Assembly: GCA_028690275.1 (NCBI GenBank)
Contig: JAQVBN010000019.1
Coordinates: 1 to 8,242, forward strand
Reading direction: 5' to 3'
DNA length: 8,242 bases
DNA from: Minisyncoccota bacterium
Lineage (GTDB): Bacteria > Patescibacteriota > Minisyncoccia > Minisyncoccales > Minisyncoccaceae
The notes under the pieces were generated by a model that was given only the letters and a program-made list of their open reading frames with translations, did no database searches and had not been told where the DNA came from. Position numbers and translations under genes: made by a program. Below are positions 1 to 5,516 of the stretch, piece by piece. The number at the start of each line of letters is the position of its first letter. Within the stretch, counting starts at the first letter, position 1.

Positions 1-250
1 TGCTTCCAGCTGGGATAACAATACTAGAACCATCTGATATTTCATGTTCTTCACCATCAATAATCACTTTTCCAAAACCAGACTCAATTCTAAAAAATTG
101 ATCTACATTTTGATGAACCTCCATTCCAATATCTTCATTTGGAAGAAGAGACATTAAAACAAGTTGCATGTGTTTAGCAGTATAAATAACTTTACGAAAA
201 TTTTCATTCTCTAAAGTTTCTTTTTCTATGTTGTTTACAAATCCGTTCAT
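1..250 (-). CDS. Cupin-domain protein (C-terminal part cut by the left edge)
   Basis: Eighty-three codons are visible from an ATG at 250 to the left edge. The N-terminal ~28 residues lead into a small beta-barrel pattern: residues 36-58 resemble cupin motif 1 (His46, then Asp50-Gln51-Phe-Phe, then Glu56-x-Gly58). A DGEEHEISDGSSIVIPAGS stretch follows and is typical of the strand pair between the two cupin motifs. The second cupin motif is beyond the window. The usual HxH pair is reduced to His46 with Asn at 48, so metal binding cannot be judged. Cupins of this size are often metal-binding or sugar/stress-related proteins, but no substrate can be named. The start is the only ATG downstream of a consensus promoter; its ~33-nt leader is A/T only apart from one G and has no SD. 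The gene appears to be transcribed separately from the operon before it. Confidence 0.75.
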   Translation of the reverse strand, partial: MNGFVNNIEKETLENENFRKVIYTAKHMQLVLMSLLPNEDIGMEVHQNVDQFFRIESGFGKVIIDGEEHEISDGSSIVIPAGS

Positions 251-289
251 ATTTTTTTATTTAATTAATAATAAATAACTTTTTCTTTA

Positions 290-318
290 ATTATAGCTCT
301 TTAAAAAATGACTGTCAA
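290..318 (-). promoter_or_regulatory. Perfect-consensus sigma70-type promoter for the cupin gene
   Basis: On the minus strand TTGACA (318-313) is followed by a 17-nt spacer and TATAAT (295-290), so both boxes match the consensus exactly at optimal spacing. The -35 box overlaps the TGA stop codon (317-315) of the preceding gene. The expected transcription start is near 283, giving a leader of about 33 nt before the ATG at 250. Chance matches are more likely in AT-rich DNA, but a 12-of-12 match placed exactly at a gene boundary is strong evidence. Confidence 0.85.
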
Positions 319-1148
319 AGTTTATTTTCAATAAAAAGTCCTTCACTATTAGAATAAAAAACAATATCTCCATTTACGTCTGTTCTTAAGACTCTCACCC
401 CATTGTTTTCAAGTAAATCCATAACTCCTTCGTCTGGATGCCCATAATTATTTTCTCCCACAGAAATTACAGCACAGTCAGGAGAAACCGCTTTTAGAAA
501 ATCTTCACTTGTAGAATATTTAGATCCATGATGACCCACTTTCAAAACATTACTTTTTAAGTCAAAATTTTGAATTAAATTATTTTCAAAAACCGAAGTT
601 AAATCCCCCGTTAAAAGAAATTTTGAATCTTCATGAATTAATTTAAAAACTATCGAAGTGTCATTTAAATCTCTAACTTCTTTAACGTCTTGCACGGGGT
701 TATAGACCTCTAAAACAATATCGCCCACAGAGATCTTATCGTGAGCATCAACAATAACCACTTTTTCGTTTTGTAAAAGTTCTTCTAATTCTAAGTATAA
801 ATCAGAGTCGCTTTCTGCTCCCGTCCAAACAAAAGAATCTATGTTGTAAGTTTTTAAAACAGGGATAAGTCCCCCTAAATGATCTTTGTCTGGATGAGTT
901 AAAATAACCATATCTAAATCTTTATCAAGAGGATTCATATATTCCTCTAAATTTTCTAAAACAGAACTATCCTCTCCTCCGTCTACTAATATTTGATGAC
1001 CATCTTTTGTTTCAATAAAAATAGAGTCTCCCTGGCCAATATCAAAAAAGACAACCTTTAAATCATTGTCTTTTTTAAAAAGAAAGCCAAAAGCAATTAA
1101 ATTACATAAAACTAAAAATAATAAAATGCTTAAAACTTTTTTATTCAT
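315..1148 (-). CDS. Membrane-anchored ComEC/Rec2-like metallo-beta-lactamase-fold hydrolase
   Basis: This 277-residue protein has an N-terminal hydrophobic segment (about residues 5-24, preceded by NKK), consistent with a signal anchor or uncleaved signal peptide that places the enzyme outside the membrane. A metallo-beta-lactamase domain like the C-terminal domain of the DNA-uptake protein ComEC follows. It shows FFDIGQGDS (34-42), THPDKDHLGG (84-93, the HxDxDH metal motif with Asp87, Asp89, His90), LTGD (179-182, bridging Asp182), VGHHGSKYST (204-213, His206/His207) and GHP (236-238). The ComEC channel domain is absent, so this is a stand-alone hydrolase. A nuclease or phosphodiesterase role is plausible from the family but not shown. 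Its ATG overlaps the mnmA stop by 8 nt (ATGAATAA), and GGGG at 1158-1155, 6 nt upstream, can serve as SD. It is the last gene of the ppa-suf-mnmA operon. Confidence 0.85.
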   Translation of the reverse strand: MNKKVLSILLFLVLCNLIAFGFLFKKDNDLKVVFFDIGQGDSIFIETKDGHQILVDGGEDSSVLENLEEYMNPLDKDLDMVILTHPDKDHLGGLIPVLKTYNIDSFVWTGAESDSDLYLELEELLQNEKVVIVDAHDKISVGDIVLEVYNPVQDVKEVRDLNDTSIVFKLIHEDSKFLLTGDLTSVFENNLIQNFDLKSNVLKVGHHGSKYSTSEDFLKAVSPDCAVISVGENNYGHPDEGVMDLLENNGVRVLRTDVNGDIVFYSNSEGLFIENKL

Positions 1149-2127
1149 AAATTACCCCACCACCAATTAATTTTTTATTTTTATAGAAAACAATAGACTG
1201 TCCAGTAGTAACTGCGTTCTGAGGAGCTTTAAAGATTGCCTTTCCTTTATATATAACACAAGGAAGTTCTTTGGCTCTATACCTTATCTTTGCCATTGCC
1301 TTTATTGGAAAATCTTCTTCAATAAACCAATTTGATTTTTTAAATCTAACTTCTTTTTTTAAAAGTAAGTCTTTGTTTTTGGTTACGTATAAAATGTTAT
1401 TCTTTACATCTTTCTTAAAAACAAAAAAAGGTCCCTGTGGTAAATCCAAACCCTTTCTTTGACCAATAGTATAAAACCAAACTCCTTCGTGTTCCCCCAA
1501 CAACTCTTTCTTCTCGTTTAAAATCTTTCCCTTCTTTGTTTTTATCTTCTTTTTTAAAAAATCAATAGTGTCTCCAACAACAAAACAAATCTCTTGCGAC
1601 TCTTTTGATGTTTCAATGTTTTCTTTTTTAATTATTTTCTTAATATCTTCTTTTTTAAAATCCCCCAAAGGAAATAAAAGGTTTTTTATCTTATTTGAAG
1701 GAAGTTGCCAAAGGAAATAAGATTGATCTTTTCTTTCGTCATCCGCTTTATATAAGAAAGATCCTCTTTTTTTAATATAATGTCCTGTTGCAATAAAATC
1801 CGCTCCTCTTTTTTTAGCCTCATTTAAAAATAAACCAAACTTAATTTCTCTATTGCAACAAACACAAGGATTCGGAGTTATTCCTTTTTTAAAATCCTCT
1901 AAAAAATTATCTATTATTCTTTTTTTAAATTCTTTTCTAAAATCAAAAACCAAAAAAGGTATTTTAAAACCTTCTGCAATTTTTTTAGCCCTTTTTTGTT
2001 CTTCTGAAAAAATATTAGAAAGAAGCATAAAAACTCCCGTAACGTCATACCCTTTTTCTAATAATATTTTAACGGCCATTGTTGAGTCTACCCCAGAAGA
2101 CATTCCAACAAAAACTTTTTTCTTCAT
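1141..2127 (-). CDS. mnmA: tRNA-specific 2-thiouridylase MnmA
   Basis: MnmA thiolates C2 of the wobble uridine (U34) in tRNAs for Lys, Glu and Gln, activating the base by adenylation and releasing pyrophosphate. The 328-residue product has the PP-loop ATP site GMSSGVDS (8-15; the usual SGG is SSG here), TPNPCVCCNREIKF (84-97), ATGHY (113-117), DQSYFLWQL (134-142), SQEICFV (177-183) and GFWYTIGQR-like WFYTIGQRKGL (217-227), then the C-terminal beta domain. Cys91 and Cys181 match the two catalytic cysteines (E. coli Cys102 and Cys199). Cys88 sits where E. coli has Asp99, and Cys90 is an extra cysteine. This set fits the [4Fe-4S]-binding type of MnmA. The protein is about 40 residues shorter than E. 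coli MnmA. The ATG overlaps the upstream stop as ATGA, with no clear SD, so translational coupling is likely. It lies directly after Fe-S assembly genes. Confidence 0.95.
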   Translation of the reverse strand: MKKKVFVGMSSGVDSTMAVKILLEKGYDVTGVFMLLSNIFSEEQKRAKKIAEGFKIPFLVFDFRKEFKKRIIDNFLEDFKKGITPNPCVCCNREIKFGLFLNEAKKRGADFIATGHYIKKRGSFLYKADDERKDQSYFLWQLPSNKIKNLLFPLGDFKKEDIKKIIKKENIETSKESQEICFVVGDTIDFLKKKIKTKKGKILNEKKELLGEHEGVWFYTIGQRKGLDLPQGPFFVFKKDVKNNILYVTKNKDLLLKKEVRFKKSNWFIEEDFPIKAMAKIRYRAKELPCVIYKGKAIFKAPQNAVTTGQSIVFYKNKKLIGGGVIYE

Positions 2128-2954
2128 GAATCTAAAAAGCTTTTAATAATTAATTCAGTTGCTTTCTTTTCAGAAAGTCCTCTCATTCTTAAATACATTA
2201 ACTTCTCCTCCGAAATTTTTCCTATTGATGCTTCATGAGTTAATTCAGCTCGATTGGAACTACAAACAATTCCTGGAATAGAAGTTATTTGAGATTTTTT
2301 ATCTACAATTAAACCAGAACACTCTAAATGTCCCCTTACTTCATCTTCCCCGTACATAAAACTTTCAGAATTAAAAACTCCTCCATTTTCTGCCATCATT
2401 TTGATTCTAAGATCGGCACTTGATTTTTTTCCCCTCAAATAAACATCTTCTCGAGTACTAACTTTCGCACCACTGCTTTGATTAACGATACTTGTTTTTA
2501 ATTTAGCATTTTTCTCAAGAAAAAACTGATAATGAGCTTTGAAATCATCTTCTTTTTTCCAAGAATTTTTTTGGAAATAATTTACAAAGCTATTTTCTTT
2601 GATAACGATTTTAGCTAAAGCAAGATGTTTTCCTTTAACAGCATTTGTTGATTGACATAAAGATGATAATTCAACTTTTAATCCTTTTTCTACAAAGATT
2701 AAATTACTCATTTCTTGCAAAATGTTTTTGGATTGAATCTCTACAAGAGTGTTTAATCTTTGAGAAACAGATTTTTGAATCCATAAAAAGAAACCTTGTT
2801 TTGGTTTTTTTCCAAAATATTCATGTGTCCATTTAAATTTTTCCCAAGCTAAAAAACTAGGCAAGATAATTACTCCGTCCAACCCTTCTGCTTTCTCTAT
2901 TCGATTATCTATCTGATAAAAATTTGGTACATTTTTTGCACTTTTCAAAATCAT
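2124..2954 (-). CDS. sufB: Short SufB/SufD-family Fe-S cluster scaffold, SufB-like
   Basis: This is the scaffold partner of SufC in Fe-S cluster assembly. The C-terminal two thirds form the SufB/D beta-helix, with VYLRGKKSSADLRIKM (171-186), GHLECSGLIVDKKSQITSIPG (208-228) and ELTHEASIGKISEEKLMYLRMRG (237-259). Cys212 and Glu241 (in THEA) are 29 residues apart, as are the functional Cys405 and Glu434 of E. coli SufB; SufD lacks both, so SufB is the better label. At 276 residues it is far shorter than SufB or SufD of E. coli (above 400) and ends just after the beta-helix. The longest start overlaps sufC by 50 nt and has no SD. A TTG at 2864 with GGAG eight nucleotides upstream would give 246 residues just after the sufC stop. 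No second sufB/D gene is nearby, so the scaffold may be a homodimer. Confidence 0.85.
   Translation of the reverse strand: MILKSAKNVPNFYQIDNRIEKAEGLDGVIILPSFLAWEKFKWTHEYFGKKPKQGFFLWIQKSVSQRLNTLVEIQSKNILQEMSNLIFVEKGLKVELSSLCQSTNAVKGKHLALAKIVIKENSFVNYFQKNSWKKEDDFKAHYQFFLEKNAKLKTSIVNQSSGAKVSTREDVYLRGKKSSADLRIKMMAENGGVFNSESFMYGEDEVRGHLECSGLIVDKKSQITSIPGIVCSSNRAELTHEASIGKISEEKLMYLRMRGLSEKKATELIIKSFLDS
2862..2876 (-). promoter_or_regulatory. Possible alternative ribosome binding site and TTG start for the sufB-like gene
   Basis: GGAG (2876-2873) stands 8 nt before an in-frame TTG (2864-2862, Leu31 of the long form), 40 nt past the sufC stop. The annotated ATG at 2954 is preceded only by AAAAAAT. 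Family alignment of residues 1-30 would decide; the segment may also be ordinary coding sequence. Confidence 0.3.
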
Positions 2955-3615
2955 ATTTTTTAACTGTTTTTAAAACTGATTTATAGTCTTCGTTTTTTCC
3001 AATAATTTTACCATCAATAATAACATTAGTTCTTGTAGGTTTCAAAAGATCTAAAATATCTCCATGATGAGTAATGATCAAAACCGCTACTCCATTATCT
3101 ATAAAATACTTTTTAATAGTATCTGCTACTTGTTTTGTTCTTTTAATATCAAGCCCAGAATCAATTTCATCTAAAATAATAAGTTTTAAATTAAGAGAAG
3201 TTAACTGCATTAATTCGGAAATCTTCTTTTCCCCCCCAGAAAAACCTTTATTTACCTCTCTCAATAATAGTTTTTCGTCTTTAAAGTATTCTTTTTTTTG
3301 AGAAATACTTTCCATAAAATCCTCCATTTTAAGTCCTTCTATTTCTGGTGGATTTTGAAAAGCCAAAGCAATCCCTCCTTTAACCCTCTCTTCTGGTGAT
3401 AATTTTAAGATATTTTCTTTGTTAAATAAAATTTCTCCAGAACTTATACCAATTCTTGAATCTCCTGCAATTATCTTAGCCAAAGTGCTTTTTCCGCTCC
3501 CATTAGGTCCTAAAAGAGCGACCACTTCTCCTTTTTCAATATAAAAATCAAGGGCATCTAAAACTTTTCTGCCCTCAATTTCTACGTTTAAATTTTTAAT
3601 TTGAAGTAAGCTCAT
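2905..3615 (-). CDS. sufC: Fe-S cluster assembly ATPase SufC
   Basis: SufC is the soluble ABC-type ATPase whose dimerisation drives the SufB scaffold during cluster assembly. All ABC motifs are present: Walker A GPNGSGKST (36-44), Q-loop Gln87 in FQNPPEI, the SufC-type signature GFSGGEKK (124-131), Walker B LIILDE with Glu150 (145-150), D-loop SGLD (153-156) and switch His183 in ITHH. No transmembrane segment is seen. At 236 residues it is slightly short; the stretch between Q-loop and signature is about 38 residues against about 61 in the E. coli protein as I recall it, so the helical subdomain looks trimmed. The tail has a lysine-rich CKKC (226-229) in the zone overlapping the next gene. 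It starts 1 nt after the ferredoxin stop and has no obvious SD, so coupled translation is likely. Confidence 0.95.
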   Translation of the reverse strand: MSLLQIKNLNVEIEGRKVLDALDFYIEKGEVVALLGPNGSGKSTLAKIIAGDSRIGISSGEILFNKENILKLSPEERVKGGIALAFQNPPEIEGLKMEDFMESISQKKEYFKDEKLLLREVNKGFSGGEKKISELMQLTSLNLKLIILDEIDSGLDIKRTKQVADTIKKYFIDNGVAVLIITHHGDILDLLKPTRTNVIIDGKIIGKNEDYKSVLKTVKKYDFEKCKKCTKFLSDR

Positions 3616-3616
3616 T

Positions 3617-3862
3617 TTAAAAAGACATACTTTGATCGTCGTCGTCTTTTATTTCTTCATCGACACCAAAAACATCTTCAATGTCATCATCTTCTTCTAA
3701 AACTATAGCTCCATAAGGACAAACACTTTCTCCTCCAGCGTGAATAAGTTCCTCTTCGTTAATAATCTCAGCTTTATTTTCAGATCCAATAGCGATCCCT
3801 TTTGGACAAGTAATAGTACAACCACCACATCCCAAACATTTGTCTTTATCTATTTGAAACAT
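3617..3862 (-). CDS. Small ferredoxin with one 4Fe-4S site and an acidic tail
   Basis: This 81-residue electron carrier has CLGCGGCTITCP (Cys9, Cys12, Cys15, Cys19) and a distant CP at Cys48 in SVCPYGAI. One [4Fe-4S] cluster is expected from Cys9, Cys12, Cys15 and Cys48. Cys19 sits where two-cluster ferredoxins begin their second site, but the partner triplet is missing, so it is probably a free or disulfide-forming cysteine. The fold is complete by about residue 55. The last 26 residues are strongly acidic (EEDDD, DEE, DDDD) and look disordered. The gene lies 1 nt after ppa and 1 nt before sufC, so it is co-transcribed with Fe-S assembly genes and may supply electrons for cluster assembly or for the thiolase; its partner is inferred from position only. 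Confidence 0.93.
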   Translation of the reverse strand: MFQIDKDKCLGCGGCTITCPKGIAIGSENKAEIINEEELIHAGGESVCPYGAIVLEEDDDIEDVFGVDEEIKDDDDQSMSF

Positions 3863-3863
3863 A

Positions 3864-4352
3864 TTATTTATTATTAAAATTATTTATTGCTTTTTCTATT
3901 TCTTTTTCTGCTTCTTCAGCACCTACAAATCCAGTTACCTTAACCCATTTGTTTGGCTCCATCCTTTTATATATTTCAAAAAACTCTTTAATTGAATTTC
4001 TTTCAAACTCAGTTAAATCAGAAACATCATTAATGTGAGCATATGTTGGATTAATTTTTGCTACCGGAACAGCAATAATTTTATTATCAATACCACCCTC
4101 ATCCTCCATAGAAAGCATTCCTATAATCTTTGACTTAACTAAACATCCAGGAAAAGTAGCTTCGTTTGTTAAAACCACAGCATCAAGTGGATCTCCGTCT
4201 GAAGAAATAGTATTTTCTATTAATCCATACTCAAAAGGAAAAGAAACTGGACCATAAATAGTTCTATCTAACTCTATTCTCTGTGTTTCTTCGTCTCTTT
4301 CATATTTTTGACGACTTCCTTTAGGAATTTCTACAAATATTTTGATTTCCAT
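3864..4352 (-). CDS. ppa: Family I inorganic pyrophosphatase
   Basis: Ppa hydrolyses pyrophosphate to two phosphates in the cytoplasm and pulls pyrophosphate-releasing reactions forward. The 162-residue protein has EIPKGSRQKYE (8-18), DRTIYGPVSFPFEYG (29-43), the family signature DGDPLD (Asp52, Asp54, Asp57) and MEDEGGIDNK with Asp84 and Asp89. These correspond in identity and spacing to the Mg-binding Asp65, Asp67, Asp70, Asp97 and Asp102 of E. coli. FFEIYKRMEPNKWVKVTGF near the C-terminus is also typical. Length is normal for a bacterial family I enzyme. The ATG at 4352 follows a promoter with a leader of about 22 nt and no SD. Ppa is the first gene of an operon that includes MnmA, whose adenylation step makes pyrophosphate. 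Confidence 0.96.
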   Translation of the reverse strand: MEIKIFVEIPKGSRQKYERDEETQRIELDRTIYGPVSFPFEYGLIENTISSDGDPLDAVVLTNEATFPGCLVKSKIIGMLSMEDEGGIDNKIIAVPVAKINPTYAHINDVSDLTEFERNSIKEFFEIYKRMEPNKWVKVTGFVGAEEAEKEIEKAINNFNNK

Positions 4353-4380
4353 ACAATAAAAATTTAATGATTATATTTAA

Positions 4381-4409
4381 TTTATAACAAAATAAGGTTT
4401 AATTGTCTA
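4381..4409 (-). promoter_or_regulatory. Likely sigma70-type promoter for the ppa-fdx-suf-mnmA operon
   Basis: On the minus strand TAGACA (4409-4404) is separated by exactly 17 nt from TATAAA (4386-4381), each one base from consensus. TG one base before the -10 box gives an extended -10. The expected start is near 4374, about 22 nt before the ppa ATG. The -35 box lies in the last codons of the upstream miniprotein gene. The intergenic stretch 4353-4398 shows no hairpin terminator, so readthrough from gpsA is also possible. Confidence 0.6.
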
Positions 4410-4521
4410 GCTGAATTTTTTCAGAATTTTGTTCTGCTTTTATATTTTCAAAAGTCATTATTATACTAATAGCAAAAAGCATAAAAATGATAAAACCGAT
4501 AACTAAATCTCTTTTTAACAT
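4399..4521 (-). CDS. 40-residue single-helix membrane miniprotein
   Basis: A complete 40-codon frame (ATG at 4521, TAA at 4401-4399) begins MLKRDLVIGFIIFMLFAI. A basic start (Lys3, Arg4) is followed by one hydrophobic helix at about residues 6-23 and a polar tail (ENIKAEQNSEKIQLDN). The positive-inside rule predicts the N-terminus in the cytoplasm. Initiation is well supported: GGGAG lies 9 nt before the ATG, better than at most neighbours, and the frame starts 4 nt after the gpsA stop, as in an operon. I recognise no family. Context suggests co-expression with gpsA, possibly at the membrane where glycerolipids are made, but this is speculative. Confidence 0.6.
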   Translation of the reverse strand: MLKRDLVIGFIIFMLFAISIIMTFENIKAEQNSEKIQLDN

Positions 4522-4525
4522 ATTT

Positions 4526-5512
4526 TTATTCTCCCTTTTTTTCTCTAAGCATTAAATCTGCTAGAGCTTTTCTAGGATCTTTATTATGATATAGCATCAT
4601 GTAAACTTGGCTTGTAATTGGCATTTCTACGTTAAATTTTTTACTTAAATTATAAACCGCTTCTGTGGTAGTTGCTCCTTCAATAATACTATCCGTTGAC
4701 TTAATAATATCATTCATTTTTTCTCCAGCACCAATTCTTTCTCCGAAAGTCCTATTTCTACTTTCGGGACTAATACAAGTAGTCGCTAAGTCTCCTAGTC
4801 CTGCAATTCCAAAAAAAGTTTTCTTTTGAGCTCCCATAACTTGCCCCAATCTAGAAATTTCTACAATTCCCCTAGAAAGAATAGCAGCCTTAGAATTAGC
4901 TCCAAAACCTAAACCGTCTGAAATACCAGCTATAATTGCAATAATGTTTTTAAGAGCTCCGCAAAGTTCAACTCCAACAGGATCTAAATTAGTATATACC
5001 CTAAATCTATCATTAAAAAATAGTTTTTGAACCTCTCTTGCAATTTCTAGGTTTGCCGAAGCAGCAATAGCTACTGCTGGCATACCCTTAGCAATCTCCT
5101 GAGCTATTGTTGGTCCAGACAAAACACAAGTTTTAGTTCTTCCCAACTCTTGATGGATAATCTCGGTCATTCTCATTAAAGTTTTTTGTTCAATTCCTTT
5201 TGAAACGTTAACAAATATCTTATCAGAAACCTTAACCTTAATTTGCTTTAAAACACTCCTATAAAATTTAGAAGGAATAGCATCTACGATAATTTCACTT
5301 TGTAAAACAGCCTTATTAATATCTTTTTCAAAAACTACTTCTTGGGGGATAATAAAATCTCCTAAATATTTTTTATTAACTCTTTTAGAATCAAGTTCAT
5401 CTAAATACTCGGGAAAACTACTCCAAAGGATAACTTTGTTTCTATTATTACTTAATAAAATTGCTAATGTAGTCGCCCAGGCTCCATCGCCTAAAATGGT
5501 AATTGTTTTCAT
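4526..5512 (-). CDS. gpsA: Glycerol-3-phosphate dehydrogenase [NAD(P)+]
   Basis: GpsA reduces dihydroxyacetone phosphate to sn-glycerol-3-phosphate, the backbone of bacterial phospholipids; archaea use an unrelated enzyme. The 328-residue protein begins with the Rossmann loop ILGDGAWATTLA (6-17), followed by VNVSKGIE with Lys105, LSGPTIAQEIAKGMPAVAIA (131-150), CGALKNIIAI with the catalytic Lys188, and GLGDLATTC (238-246) then SRNRTFG (251-257), where Asp241 and Arg254 contribute to substrate binding. Length is normal. The ATG lies 4 nt after the helicase stop, with AGGA about 12 nt upstream as a weak SD. The spacing implies co-transcription with the helicase gene, though the functions are unrelated. 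Its presence suggests that the cell makes glycerolipid precursors itself. Confidence 0.97.
   Translation of the reverse strand: MKTITILGDGAWATTLAILLSNNRNKVILWSSFPEYLDELDSKRVNKKYLGDFIIPQEVVFEKDINKAVLQSEIIVDAIPSKFYRSVLKQIKVKVSDKIFVNVSKGIEQKTLMRMTEIIHQELGRTKTCVLSGPTIAQEIAKGMPAVAIAASANLEIAREVQKLFFNDRFRVYTNLDPVGVELCGALKNIIAIIAGISDGLGFGANSKAAILSRGIVEISRLGQVMGAQKKTFFGIAGLGDLATTCISPESRNRTFGERIGAGEKMNDIIKSTDSIIEGATTTEAVYNLSKKFNVEMPITSQVYMMLYHNKDPRKALADLMLREKKGE
4531..4535 (-). promoter_or_regulatory. Shine-Dalgarno sequence of the miniprotein gene
   Basis: GGGAG on the minus strand lies within the last codons of gpsA (Lys-Gly-Glu) and 9 nt before the ATG at 4521. It is one of the few clear SD sites in the window and is the main evidence that the 40-codon frame is translated. 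Confidence 0.6.
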
Positions 5513-5516
5513 ATAA

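Noticed and set aside
251..314. Structured leader or riboswitch before the cupin gene
   Set aside because: The predicted leader is only about 33 nt, nearly all A and T, and shows no stable stem.
1271..2146. Plus-strand open frames opposite mnmA
   Set aside because: They are antisense shadows of a clearly conserved gene, with low-complexity Lys/Phe/Ser composition and no recognisable domain. The same holds for plus-strand frames opposite sufB, sufC and the helicase.
4370..4375. TATAAT on the minus strand just before ppa as the main -10 box
   Set aside because: No acceptable -35 sequence lies 16-18 nt upstream; the TAGACA/TATAAA pair a few bases earlier has correct spacing and an extended -10.
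4353..4398. Rho-independent terminator between the miniprotein gene and ppa
   Set aside because: The stretch is A/T-rich but has no G/C-containing inverted repeat followed by a T run.
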